Shown here piece by piece: positions 15,949-24,222 of a stretch of DNA of 44,698 nucleotides. Numbering within the stretch: the first letter of the stretch is position 1; the number at the start of each line of letters is the position of its first letter. The notes below the pieces were generated by a model, which searched no databases, had not been told where the DNA came from, and saw nothing but the letters and a program-made list of their open reading frames with translations. Source of the stretch: Lachnospiraceae bacterium (GTDB lineage: Bacteria; Bacillota; Clostridia; Lachnospirales; Anaerotignaceae); assembly GCA_019422065.1 (NCBI GenBank), contig JAHZEA010000006.1, forward strand, positions 1 through 44,698, read 5' to 3'. The translations under genes and the position numbers were made by a program.

Positions 15949-16959
15949 ATGAAAAAGTACATTATTGTTATGGCCTTAGCCGTTTTGGTATTTTTAATGC
16001 TGTTTACTATTTATTGGCATAAAAATCTGATAACAAAAGAACCAAAAAGCGCTGGTACTGTTTTAAATGAATTAAAAAGCACTGAAAGCATTAAAAACGA
16101 AGTAGATAATTTGGATAATATAAGTAAGTTATATGAAGACTTTCAGGAAAGCAAATATAAGGCACAAGATGCTGAGGATTATTTTTATAACTCGGATTTT
16201 TATAAAGAATTTGTTAATTATCTTTCAAATAAAGAAAGTATTAATGATGATATAGCATATATCGGCTCTAAGATAAGTTATAAGGCAGGAGGTATTGATT
16301 TAAAAGGCAAAACAGAAAGCTTTACTTTTAACGGTAACGAATACAATATACGCCTTATATGCTATACCGCCGATTATTATGTTAAAAACCTTACGGATTC
16401 GGCCATGAGCAATAAAAATATATATGTTCAAATTTATAACGACAACAAGTTTTATTTTTATACTCTTTGCCAAAGGGAGAATAACTACGTGAATGATTTT
16501 AAGGTTATTGAGTATAACGGAAATATTTATATAGTTGTTTTAGGTTCAAACGGGGCTTATTATCCCGGCTCGGCGTTTATAGGTTCTCTTATGTGGGACG
16601 GTGAAAAAATACACAAAGCTGAACTGCTTAATTTGTCTGAAAATGACGATATATTATTTTTTAAAGAAAATAACAGTGATATGTGGTATACTGAAAAAAA
16701 CAAGAGCTGTCATGTAAATGATTTTAATTGGTACAACTCTTTTAATTACAGCAATGAAATTATAAATAAATTCGTATTTTACGGCAGAGATGACTATGCT
16801 TATGTTGTAAAATATAATAACACTGATAACGAGTTTACAGACCTTACTTTTGTAACAGCTGAGTTTGAGGGAAATAGTATTATTCTTTCATCAGAAAGCT
16901 TTGAAGGGATTAAAACAAGCATTAAGCTTGTGTTTGAAAACGGTAAGTATATAAACTGA
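15949..16959 (+). CDS. Unknown membrane-anchored extracytoplasmic protein
   Basis: I do not recognise this 336-residue protein. It has one N-terminal hydrophobic segment (about residues 3-23) with a short basic start and no lipobox cysteine, so it is probably a single-pass membrane anchor with the rest outside. The exterior part is rich in Asn, Tyr and Asp, with strand-like stretches such as VIEYNGNIYIVVLGSNGAYY. It starts one base after the PBP stop and has GGAG in the end of that gene, so it is tightly cotranscribed with the PBP and likely under BlaI control. A role linked to that PBP or to the wall is inference from position. Confidence 0.7.
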   Translation: MKKYIIVMALAVLVFLMLFTIYWHKNLITKEPKSAGTVLNELKSTESIKNEVDNLDNISKLYEDFQESKYKAQDAEDYFYNSDFYKEFVNYLSNKESINDDIAYIGSKISYKAGGIDLKGKTESFTFNGNEYNIRLICYTADYYVKNLTDSAMSNKNIYVQIYNDNKFYFYTLCQRENNYVNDFKVIEYNGNIYIVVLGSNGAYYPGSAFIGSLMWDGEKIHKAELLNLSENDDILFFKENNSDMWYTEKNKSCHVNDFNWYNSFNYSNEIINKFVFYGRDDYAYVVKYNNTDNEFTDLTFVTAEFEGNSIILSSESFEGIKTSIKLVFENGKYIN

Positions 16960-16979
16960 TTTTTAAGGAGGGGCAAAAT

Positions 16980-18623
16980 ATGAAAAAGTTAATTGCGGTA
17001 CTATCTGCTGTTGTTTTATGTTTAAGTATGCCAATAGCGTCTTTTGCCGGCAGCTACAGCGATGTACCAACTGACCACTGGGCATACAGCCAGATACAAA
17101 AGGCTGCGGAAGAAGGATTTATGAGCGGTATGGGCGACGGAACATTTGGTTTAGGCCAGAAAGTTACAAAAGCTCAGTTTGTTTCCATGGTAGTAAGGCT
17201 TTTTGGCTGGGATAAAATTGATTATCAGTTCAGCTCAATAAACGATAATCAGGATAGCTCACAATGGTATTACAGCGATGTTGAAACGGCAGCGTATAAT
17301 GGGGCTATAGAAAACGGCGGGTATTTTAACCCTAACTCAAACATAACCCGTGAGGAAATGGCTGTTATACTTATAAAGGCTTTGGGCTATGATTACTTAG
17401 CTCAGGACGCGCAGAGGGAAAGCCTGCCATTTAACGATGTTGCAAACAACAAAGGTTATATAGCCTTAGCATATAACTTTGGTATTATAAGCGGAAAAAG
17501 TGAAAACACTTTTGACCCGACAGGACAGGCCTCAAGAGAGGAAGCGGCGGCTATGATGGTACGCTGTTTTGAAAAATTAAATGCGCCTACGGATTTTGTT
17601 CATGGTTTTTATGCTTTTTCTTCTTACAATCAAAAAGACATGGCGGCTTTAATGGATGCAGTTTCTTTTGGCTGGAGCAGAATGGAATATACCAATGAAA
17701 ATGGTGTTGTATTGGATACATTGTCCAAAAACGGCAATGAATGGGTTGTACCTCAAGGGTATGAGGATATAGTTACATATCTTAAAGAAAATAACGTAAA
17801 AACACATCTTAATGTATATATGTCAAATGGTGAAAGTGCAATGTGTGAAAAAATACTTAATAATGCACAAAACCGCTCGGCGGCCGTTGATGCCATAATG
17901 GAAGAACTTTCACTTACATATAAGAACCTTGGTTATAATCCTTACGATGGCGTAACAATAGATTTTGAAAACCTTAAAGGAAGCGAAATAAGACAGAATT
18001 TTAATGCTTTTCTTTCAGAATTAAACTCAAGGCTTGACTCTGAGGGTAAAACTTTGTATGTTGCTGTTCAGCCAGCGCTTAAAAGCGGTTCATATTTCGA
18101 TGGGTATGACTTTAAAACAATAGCCGATACAGCCGACAAAATTATACTAATGGCTTATGACTACTACCCAAAAACTATTTCAGCAGATGTTATGGACAGC
18201 GGCTTTACAACTACGCCTGTAACACCTTTTGATGAAGTTTACTATGGAATTAAAACTATATGCGACAGTGGAGCGGACAAAAACAAAATTGTGCTGGGCC
18301 TTAGCATTGACAATGTTGGCTGGAAGGTTGAAAACGGCGTAATTGTTAATTCAACAGGCATGAGCCTTGACCAGAACACAATTATAAATGATATTAAAAG
18401 CGGTGCTGAGGTTAAGTATTCTGAAAAATATAAAAGCCCATATCTTAATATAACTGACGGAAGCGGAAATACAGTTATTTGGTTTGAAAATGCTCAAAGC
18501 ATTAAAGATAAAATACAGCTTGCCAAAATGTTTGGCATAAATGGCGTTTCTGTATGGCGTTTAGGCATTATACCACAGGATAGCTCAACAGGAATGGATA
18601 TTTGGAGTGAGATAAATAAATAA
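16980..18623 (+). CDS. SLH-domain cell-surface protein with GH18-type catalytic domain
   Basis: A signal peptide (about residues 1-23, ending SFAG) is followed by three SLH repeats (about 25-75, 90-137 and 148-200), which bind secondary wall polymer and hold proteins at the cell surface. Residues ~205-547 form a glycoside hydrolase family 18-like barrel: the active-site strand reads YDGVTIDFE, with D323, D328 and the catalytic E330. Related spore and wall proteins (YaaH type) cut GlcNAc-containing glycans. An AAGGAGGGG ribosome site precedes the ATG, and only 20 bases separate it from the unknown gene upstream, so it is probably the third gene of the PBP operon. The actual substrate, peptidoglycan or chitin-like, cannot be read from sequence. 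Confidence 0.88.
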   Translation: MKKLIAVLSAVVLCLSMPIASFAGSYSDVPTDHWAYSQIQKAAEEGFMSGMGDGTFGLGQKVTKAQFVSMVVRLFGWDKIDYQFSSINDNQDSSQWYYSDVETAAYNGAIENGGYFNPNSNITREEMAVILIKALGYDYLAQDAQRESLPFNDVANNKGYIALAYNFGIISGKSENTFDPTGQASREEAAAMMVRCFEKLNAPTDFVHGFYAFSSYNQKDMAALMDAVSFGWSRMEYTNENGVVLDTLSKNGNEWVVPQGYEDIVTYLKENNVKTHLNVYMSNGESAMCEKILNNAQNRSAAVDAIMEELSLTYKNLGYNPYDGVTIDFENLKGSEIRQNFNAFLSELNSRLDSEGKTLYVAVQPALKSGSYFDGYDFKTIADTADKIILMAYDYYPKTISADVMDSGFTTTPVTPFDEVYYGIKTICDSGADKNKIVLGLSIDNVGWKVENGVIVNSTGMSLDQNTIINDIKSGAEVKYSEKYKSPYLNITDGSGNTVIWFENAQSIKDKIQLAKMFGINGVSVWRLGIIPQDSSTGMDIWSEINK

Positions 18624-18634
18624 TAAGTAAACTA

Positions 18635-18679
18635 AAAAACAGCCTTGTATAAAGTACTTATGCAGGGCTGTTTTTATTT
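18635..18679 (+). terminator. Bidirectional terminator after the SLH-GH18 gene
   Basis: AAAAACAGCC (18635-18644) pairs with GGCTGTTTTT (18666-18675), with extra inner pairing and a T run. It separates the PBP operon from the convergent aldolase gene. Confidence 0.8.
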
Positions 18680-18716
18680 AGTTTTATTTGCAATAATTTA
18701 AAATAAGAATTAAAAC

Positions 18717-19751
18717 TTAAAGAGCGGCTATGTCTTTTACAAGCTCATCAATTTCGGCATCTGTTGTAGCCCAGCTTGTGCAAAAACGCACATTACTGTG
18801 ATTTTCGTCAACTCTTTCTTCGTACTCATAAAAATATTTTTTGCCTAATTTTTCAAGGTCGCTGTCTTTCATTATTACAAATTGCTGATTTGTAGGGCTG
18901 TCGCTGGCAAGAGTTATGCCTTTGTCTTTAAATGCTTTTTTAATTCTTAAAGCTTGGCTTACTGCTTTTTTACCTATTTCAAAATAAAGTCCGTCTTTAA
19001 ACATTTCGTTAAACTGTATGCCTAAAAGCCAGCCTTTAGCCAGCATAGCGCCTTTTTGCTTCATATAATGCCTAAAGCATGGTTTAAGCTCATCGTTTGT
19101 TATAACAACGGCTTCGCCGAAAAGGAGACCGCATTTTGTGCCGCCTATAAAGAAAACATCAGAAAGAGCAGCTATGTCTTGTATTGTAACGTCGTTGTTT
19201 TCTCCAGATAAGCCGTAGCTTAACCTTGCACCGTCTACAAAAAGATAAAGGCCATGTTTGCGGCATATATCACTTATTTCCGTAAGCTCTTTTTTGCTGT
19301 AGAGTGTTCCCAGTTCTGTTGGGAATGATATGTATACAAGTTTAGGTTCCGTTATATGCTCCTTAACACCGCTTGCTTCGTAATCAGCGGCTGTTTTTTC
19401 TATTTCAGAAGCTTTGATTTTGCCTTCTTCTCCAGGTGCAGTTAATATTTTAAATCCGCAGTTTTCAACAGCACCTGTTTCATGGGCGTTAATATGGCCG
19501 CTTTCAACACATACAGCGCTTTGATAAGGGCGCAGTGCAGCTGATATAACAAGAAGGTTTGTTTGTGTTCCGCCTACAATAAAATGCACATCGGCGTTAG
19601 GTGCATTACATGACTTTTTAATGTTTTCGGCAGCTTCTTTGCAGTGGTCATCAAGGCCATAGCCGGGATTTGCCTCATTATTAAGCTCACAAAGTGCCTT
19701 TAATATGTTTTCGTGGGCGCCAAAGCAGTAGTCGTTGTTAAGCCTTATCAT
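18717..19751 (-). CDS. ltaE: Low-specificity L-threonine aldolase
   Basis: This PLP enzyme (beta-eliminating lyase fold) splits L-threonine or L-allo-threonine into glycine and acetaldehyde. The 344-residue protein opens with the family's LNNDYCFGAHENIL segment. It carries VGGTQTNLLVISA for cofactor phosphate binding, the FVDGARLSYGL segment with the PLP-ring Asp, and the Schiff-base lysine in FIGGTKCGLLFGEA. AAAGGAGAG precedes the ATG. The gene stands alone between a terminator and its own promoter and faces the SLH-GH18 gene. Confidence 0.9.
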   Translation of the reverse strand: MIRLNNDYCFGAHENILKALCELNNEANPGYGLDDHCKEAAENIKKSCNAPNADVHFIVGGTQTNLLVISAALRPYQSAVCVESGHINAHETGAVENCGFKILTAPGEEGKIKASEIEKTAADYEASGVKEHITEPKLVYISFPTELGTLYSKKELTEISDICRKHGLYLFVDGARLSYGLSGENNDVTIQDIAALSDVFFIGGTKCGLLFGEAVVITNDELKPCFRHYMKQKGAMLAKGWLLGIQFNEMFKDGLYFEIGKKAVSQALRIKKAFKDKGITLASDSPTNQQFVIMKDSDLEKLGKKYFYEYEERVDENHSNVRFCTSWATTDAEIDELVKDIAAL

Positions 19752-19785
19752 TATAATCTCTCCTTTTAAAGTAGTTAATAATTAA

Positions 19786-19814
19786 ATGATATAACGTAAT
19801 AATACGCCCGTCAA
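19786..19814 (-). promoter_or_regulatory. Promoter of the threonine aldolase gene
   Basis: On the minus strand, TTGACG (19814-19809) and TATCAT (19791-19786) are 17 bases apart, about 35 bases before the start codon. Confidence 0.65.
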
Positions 19815-19881
19815 CTTAAAGAGGAATTATATTTAATATTAAGCAATAGAATTGAAATAACCATTATTACAGGTGGTAAAT

Positions 19882-20139
19882 ATGGAAAGGTTCTGTGAGT
19901 TTAAAAAGAAGGAAGTAATCAATATATGTGACGGAATGAAAGTGGGGTATGTTTATGATTTGGAGATAGATATAAGAACAGGCAGGATTTGCAGTATTAT
20001 TATACCTGTAGGCAACAGATGTTTAAGTTTTTTATGTGTAAACAGTGTATACGTTATTCCATGGGAAAAAATAGTACGTATAGGCGATGACATTATACTT
20101 ATAGATGTATGCCTTGCTAATTATGAAAGGGACTGTTAA
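19882..20139 (+). CDS. YlmC/YmxH-family PRC-barrel sporulation protein
   Basis: The 85-residue protein has the short PRC-barrel layout of YlmC/YmxH: EVINICDGMKVGYVYDLEID, then a strand-rich core with VIPWEKIVRIGDDIILID. Members are conserved in endospore formers and often lie in sporulation regulons; the molecular role is not established. A GTG at 19873 lies inside the AGGTGG ribosome site, so the ATG at 19882 is the better start. I see no clear vegetative promoter directly upstream, which would fit a sporulation sigma factor, but I cannot assign one. Confidence 0.8.
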   Translation: MERFCEFKKKEVINICDGMKVGYVYDLEIDIRTGRICSIIIPVGNRCLSFLCVNSVYVIPWEKIVRIGDDIILIDVCLANYERDC

Positions 20140-20142
20140 AAA

Positions 20143-20169
20143 AAGAGCGGTTGTTTTAAAACCGCTCTT
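20143..20169 (-). terminator. Terminator of the GNAT gene
   Basis: AAGAGCGGTT (20143-20152) pairs perfectly with AACCGCTCTT (20160-20169). Read on the minus strand the hairpin is followed by seven T residues; on the plus strand there is no T run, so its main use is for the minus-strand gene. Confidence 0.8.
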
Positions 20170-20176
20170 AAAGCCT

Positions 20177-20656
20177 TTACTCAGCTAATTTCTTAATTTT
20201 GTCCTGTGTAAGGCGATATACTGTCCATTCGCTCATAGGTACAGCGCCTATATGGGTATAAAAATCAATACTTGGTTTATTCCAGTTTAAACAGCTCCAT
20301 TCCATTCTGCCGCAGCCACGTTCAACGGCTATTTGAGCAAGCTTTTTAAATACAGCTTTGCCATAACCTTTTTTCCTGTATTCAGGCATTATGTATACAT
20401 CTTCAACATATAATCCGGCTCTGCCGACAAATGTGGAAAAATTATGGAAAAATAAGGCAAAACCTATTTCTTTGTTATTTTCAAGGACAAAGAAAACCTC
20501 AGCTTTTTTTTCCTCAAATATCCAGTGGTTTAAAATGTCTTCTGTAGCTATTACATCATCGAGCATTTTTTCATAAGAGGCAAGCTCTTTTATAAAATGA
20601 AGTATAAGCGAAATGTCATTTTTTTCCGCGTTACGGAATGATAAACCATTATTCAT
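20177..20656 (-). CDS. GNAT N-acetyltransferase, diamine-acetyltransferase-like
   Basis: This 159-residue GNAT protein has the acetyl-CoA loop YRKKGYGKAVFKKL (R/Q-x-x-G-x-G/A form) preceded by LYVEDVYIMPE and followed by GCGRMEWSCLNWNKPSIDFYTHIGA. The last stretch closely resembles spermidine/spermine N1-acetyltransferases, where WNxPSIxFY is typical. An acetyl acceptor such as a diamine or polyamine is therefore likely but not proven. The ATG follows GGAGAAATTTAG. It is monocistronic, with a hairpin terminator after the stop. Confidence 0.82.
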   Translation of the reverse strand: MNNGLSFRNAEKNDISLILHFIKELASYEKMLDDVIATEDILNHWIFEEKKAEVFFVLENNKEIGFALFFHNFSTFVGRAGLYVEDVYIMPEYRKKGYGKAVFKKLAQIAVERGCGRMEWSCLNWNKPSIDFYTHIGAVPMSEWTVYRLTQDKIKKLAE

Positions 20657-20772
20657 CTAAATTTCTCCTTTAATGCAGTATTTAAAAAATATAATAACAC
20701 AGCATTAAAAAGGGAGCAATTAAAAAAAGCATAATTCCATAAAAATAAATTTCTGCAAAATGTATTATTTTG

Positions 20773-20802
20773 TTGACAAAAAGTGATGTTTAATTATATT
20801 AT
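20773..20802 (+). promoter_or_regulatory. Putative promoter of nrdR
   Basis: TTGACA (20773-20778) is followed by TATATT (20795-20800, 16-base spacer) or TATTAT (20797-20802, 18-base spacer). Either gives a leader of about 95 bases before nrdR. Confidence 0.55.
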
Positions 20803-20904
20803 ATTTCATTAGAGTATTGTATTTTTGTTTTACAATAACAAAATTATTAATATATTTTCTGTTGACTTAAGGCATGTTATATAGTCGGTAGGAGGTTAAA
20901 TTAT

Positions 20905-21372
20905 ATGAAATGCCCTTTCTGCAATTACGAAGATACCAAAGTTATAGATTCCAGAAGCCAAGATGACAATACTACTATACGCCGCAGAAGGTATTGTGAA
21001 AAATGCGGAAAAAGATTTACTACTTATGAGAGAATAGACACAATACCAATGACTGTTATAAAAAGCAACGGCACAAGAGAAACTTTTGATAAAAACAAAC
21101 TTATAAGCGGTATTATGAAAAGCTGCAATAAACGACCTATAACGGCAAAACAAATTCAGGAAATAGCTGATGATGTGGAAAATGCCGTAATGAGTTCTAT
21201 GGATAAAGAAATAGAAAGCAAAGAAATAGGCAGTATGGTAATGGACAGGCTTAAAGATATAGACGAGGTAGCTTATGTAAGGTTTGCTTCGGTTTACAGA
21301 CAGTTTAAGGACATTAACACATTTATGGACGAGCTTAATAAAATAATGAACGAAAAGAAAAAGGAAAAATAA
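20905..21372 (+). CDS. nrdR: Transcriptional repressor NrdR
   Basis: NrdR senses ATP/dATP and represses ribonucleotide reductase genes. The 155-residue protein has the N-terminal zinc ribbon (C3-P-F-C6 and C31-E-K-C34-G), the family's RSQDDNTTIRRRRYC linker, and an ATP-cone domain from about residue 47 (TVIKSNGTRETFDKNKL). GTAGGAGG lies before the ATG. The gene stands alone between its own promoter and a strong terminator. Confidence 0.95.
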   Translation: MKCPFCNYEDTKVIDSRSQDDNTTIRRRRYCEKCGKRFTTYERIDTIPMTVIKSNGTRETFDKNKLISGIMKSCNKRPITAKQIQEIADDVENAVMSSMDKEIESKEIGSMVMDRLKDIDEVAYVRFASVYRQFKDINTFMDELNKIMNEKKKEK

Positions 21373-21377
21373 AAATT

Positions 21378-21421
21378 ACAGCACGGAATATTTATTCAAA
21401 CAATAATTCCGTGCTGTTTTT
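21378..21421 (+). terminator. Bidirectional terminator after nrdR
   Basis: ACAGCACGGAAT (21378-21389) pairs with ATTCCGTGCTGT (21405-21416), with a T run downstream and an A run upstream; the convergent rqcH gene ends just beyond. Confidence 0.88.
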
Positions 21422-21424
21422 AAT

Positions 21425-23200
21425 TTAATTATCTTCTTTTTGCATTTGATTAACCATGTTTTCATCTGGTGTAATGTAAACAGTACTGTTTGTTTCGTAA
21501 ATTACCATTCCGGGTTTCGCTCCTGACGGCTTTTTGACGAATTTTTTAAGTGTGTAGTCAACAGGCACGTTTGTACTGTTTTTGGCCTTGCTGAAATATG
21601 CTGACAGATTGGCTGCTTCAAGCAGTGTTTTATCGGGAACTTTGCCGGCGCCATTTGTAAATATAATAACATGTGAGCCGGGTATATTTTTTGTATGAAG
21701 CCAAATATCACTGTTTCTTGCGGTACGCAGTGTAAGCTCATCGTTTTGGGTATTGCTTTTGCCTACTAATATATCAAATCCGTCAGAGGATATAAAGTGA
21801 TAAGGTTTTGATTTTTTAACTTTTACACCTTTATTTTTGTTGGTGTTTTTGTTTTTCATAAAGCCTTGGCTAACAAGCTCGGCTTTAATATCGTTTAAGT
21901 CGGCTTCCTCTGTGGCGGAGTCGATGTATGACAAAACGCTTTCAAGATACGAAAGCTCCTCATCATTTTGCTTTTTCTGAATTTCAATGGCGGCAAGAGT
22001 TCTTTTGGCTTTATTGTATTTATTGTAGTATTTCTGTGCGTTTTCCGAAGGAGTCAAGTTTTCGTCAAGTGCTATTTCGATTTCAGGCATTTTTTCGTCG
22101 TAATAGTTAACTGCCTTAATTTTTTTCATGCCTTTTTCAATGGCAAATATATTTGCTGTTATAAGCTCGCCTTTAAGGCGCCATAAATCCATATTTTCAG
22201 TATCTTTAATTGTTTTAAGCTGTATGTCTTTCTTTTTGGCGCAGCGCTCAATATTGTTAAGTACAACACGGCGCATGTCATGGGCTTTTTGCTGAATATG
22301 GTATGCATTGTCTTTTGAGTAATAAAACTCCTCAAGAAGCTGGCTTATAGAATTATATTTCTTTTTTACAAAACCGGTAAACTGTTTTGACTCAAAAGGG
22401 AAAAACTCTATAACTTTGTTTGAGTTTGAATCCAGTATAATTTCAGGCGAAAAACTGCCGTTTTTGGTATTTAGCATTATGTTACTGAAAGTATCAAAAA
22501 GTCTTTTAAGTTCTTCTTCGGAAATCTGTGCTGTGTAGTCATCACCGTTTATTCCGGCACAAAATGCTATTTCATTTGCTGCTGCCGGACTTATGCCGGT
22601 ATAGTTTTTATATATAAACTGCTGTACTTTTACACCTTCGTTATTATAGAAATTATTTTTGAATGTTTCATAGTCCAGTTCCAAAGGATTTAATTTGTTT
22701 TGAGAAGGCGGAAGGGTATAAGCCTTACCCGGAAGAACTTCTCTAACAGAGCTGGTTTCGTGTGTTATGTGCTTTATGGAGTCCAGTATTTTTCCGTTTT
22801 CATCAACAAGTATAATGTTGGAGTGTTTTCCCATTATTTCTATAATAAGACTGCGTTCTACCATATCGCCCATTTCATTCATTGCCTCAAGCTGTATTTT
22901 GGCTATTCGCTCAAGGCCAAATTGGGATATGTTTATAATGCGGCTTCCGGCTATATGCTTTCTTAAAACCATACAGAACATAGGCGCTGTTGCCGGGTTA
23001 TCACGCTGTATATTAGTAATGTGAAGCCTTGGATGGCTTGGGTTTGCAGAAAGAAGAAGTTTGTAAACCTGTGAATTATTCCTTACGGAAATTACTATTT
23101 CGTCTTTCTGTGGCTGATAAATTTTGTCCATTCTGCCGCCTTTAAGCAGTGAGCTGAGCTCATAAACAATATTTGATACGGTTATACCGTCAAGTGCCAT
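21425..23200 (-). CDS. rqcH: Ribosome-associated quality control factor RqcH (NFACT/FbpA family)
   Basis: RqcH binds obstructed 50S subunits and recruits Ala-tRNA to add C-terminal alanine tails that mark stalled peptides for degradation; older annotations call it a fibronectin-binding protein. The 591-residue product has the NFACT-N domain (MALDGITVSNIVYELSSLL onward), a helix-hairpin-helix region near 200, a long coiled coil (about 285-440) and the NFACT-R domain (GFDILVGKSNTQNDELT, WLHTKNIPGSHVII). The position equivalent to the tRNA-contacting Asp-Arg pair reads Glu-Arg (GLERIAKI). AAGGAGG precedes the ATG. The gene diverges from yicC through a shared symmetric promoter region. Confidence 0.92.
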   Translation of the reverse strand: MALDGITVSNIVYELSSLLKGGRMDKIYQPQKDEIVISVRNNSQVYKLLLSANPSHPRLHITNIQRDNPATAPMFCMVLRKHIAGSRIINISQFGLERIAKIQLEAMNEMGDMVERSLIIEIMGKHSNIILVDENGKILDSIKHITHETSSVREVLPGKAYTLPPSQNKLNPLELDYETFKNNFYNNEGVKVQQFIYKNYTGISPAAANEIAFCAGINGDDYTAQISEEELKRLFDTFSNIMLNTKNGSFSPEIILDSNSNKVIEFFPFESKQFTGFVKKKYNSISQLLEEFYYSKDNAYHIQQKAHDMRRVVLNNIERCAKKKDIQLKTIKDTENMDLWRLKGELITANIFAIEKGMKKIKAVNYYDEKMPEIEIALDENLTPSENAQKYYNKYNKAKRTLAAIEIQKKQNDEELSYLESVLSYIDSATEEADLNDIKAELVSQGFMKNKNTNKNKGVKVKKSKPYHFISSDGFDILVGKSNTQNDELTLRTARNSDIWLHTKNIPGSHVIIFTNGAGKVPDKTLLEAANLSAYFSKAKNSTNVPVDYTLKKFVKKPSGAKPGMVIYETNSTVYITPDENMVNQMQKEDN

Positions 23201-23255
23201 AATAAAAACCTCCTTATGTCTGTATTTATACAGGGCATAAATTTTTTTAATATCT

Positions 23256-23290
23256 CTTGATTATATTACTTGAATTGATTTATAATCAAG
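23256..23290. promoter_or_regulatory. Symmetric overlapping divergent promoters for rqcH and yicC
   Basis: CTTGATTATA (23256-23265) and TATAATCAAG (23281-23290) form a perfect 10-bp inverted repeat around 15 bases. On the plus strand this gives TTGATT (23257-23262), an 18-base spacer and TATAAT (23281-23286) toward yicC. The mirror image gives TTGATT (23289-23284), the same spacer and TATAAT (23265-23260) toward rqcH. Each -35 box overlaps the -10 box of the other. Confidence 0.65.
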
Positions 23291-23320
23291 TATATATGAC
23301 TAAAAAAGGAATGAATAATT

Positions 23321-24199
23321 ATGATAAAAAGCATGACAGGCTTTGGAAAAGGTGAAAATGAGGCCCAAGGCCGTAAATTCACAGTTGAAATTAAGTCTGT
23401 AAATCACAGGTATAACGATATAAACATTAGGCTGCCAAGGTTTATGATTAGCCTTGAGGATAAAATAAGAAAGCATCTTATGCAGAAAATATCACGCGGC
23501 AAAACAGATGTTTATATTAATTTTGAAACTTTTTCTCAGCAGGATATTTCGGTTAAGCTTAACGAACAGCTGGCTGCGGCTGTTGCCCAAAAACTGAATT
23601 ACCTTCAATCAACTTTCGGCCTTAAAAGCGATAATACTCTTGACCTTGTTTCAAGATTTCCTGAAGTGCTTACAACAGAAAATATTGAAGAAAATGAAGA
23701 AATAATGTATGATATACTTTTACCAGCTCTTGACAGCGCTTTGGAACAGTTTACAGCTATGCGCGAAAGAGAAGGCGCTGCTTTAAAAGAGGATATACTT
23801 AAAAAGTGCGCCGTTTTAAAAGATTTAACAAAACGCATAGAGGAAAAAGCCGCAGTTGTGCCGGAAGAATATAAACAAAAGCTTAAAAACAGGATAGACG
23901 AGCTTTTGGGTGATGTACCTGTTGACGAGCAGAGAATAAGCCAAGAAGTGCTTTTGTTTGCTGACAGGTGCTGTATAGATGAGGAAATTACACGTCTTTA
24001 CAGCCATATTTCACAGCTGGAAGAAATACTTGAAAGCAACGGGCCTGTTGGGCGTAAGCTTGATTTCCTTGTTCAGGAGCTTAACAGGGAAGCCAATACG
24101 TCAGCTTCAAAGTCTGGTGATTTATATATTACCCAAGCGGCTATTGATTTAAAGAGCGAAATAGAAAAAATTCGTGAACAGATTCAAAACATTGAATAA
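23321..24199 (+). CDS. yicC: YicC/YloC-family endoribonuclease
   Basis: The 292-residue protein starts with the family hallmark MIKSMTGFG, then VEIKSVNHRYNDINIRLP, and ends with the conserved LDFLVQELNREANTSASKS and IKSEIEKIREQIQNIE-type region (DUF1732). YicC/YloC proteins are metal-dependent endoribonucleases that take part in RNA turnover. The gene starts 30 bases after the symmetric promoter and leads into remA, gmk and rpoZ, the normal Firmicute order. Confidence 0.92.
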   Translation: MIKSMTGFGKGENEAQGRKFTVEIKSVNHRYNDINIRLPRFMISLEDKIRKHLMQKISRGKTDVYINFETFSQQDISVKLNEQLAAAVAQKLNYLQSTFGLKSDNTLDLVSRFPEVLTTENIEENEEIMYDILLPALDSALEQFTAMREREGAALKEDILKKCAVLKDLTKRIEEKAAVVPEEYKQKLKNRIDELLGDVPVDEQRISQEVLLFADRCCIDEEITRLYSHISQLEEILESNGPVGRKLDFLVQELNREANTSASKSGDLYITQAAIDLKSEIEKIREQIQNIE

Positions 24200-24222
24200 T
24201 GATTGAATAAGGAGCTTTTAAA

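Noticed and set aside
9097..18623. A beta-lactamase gene within the bla island
   Set aside because: The two large enzymes have N-terminal PBP dimerisation domains and class B transpeptidase motifs; the serine-containing sensor belongs to BlaR1. No frame resembles a class A, C, D or metallo-beta-lactamase.
21968..22186. Plus-strand frames inside rqcH and similar 60-100 codon frames elsewhere
   Set aside because: They lie opposite well-supported genes, lack ribosome sites and show no family features.
21425..23200. Calling this gene a fibronectin-binding adhesin
   Set aside because: There is no signal peptide or wall anchor, and the NFACT-N, coiled-coil, NFACT-R order is that of RqcH; the FbpA name is historical.
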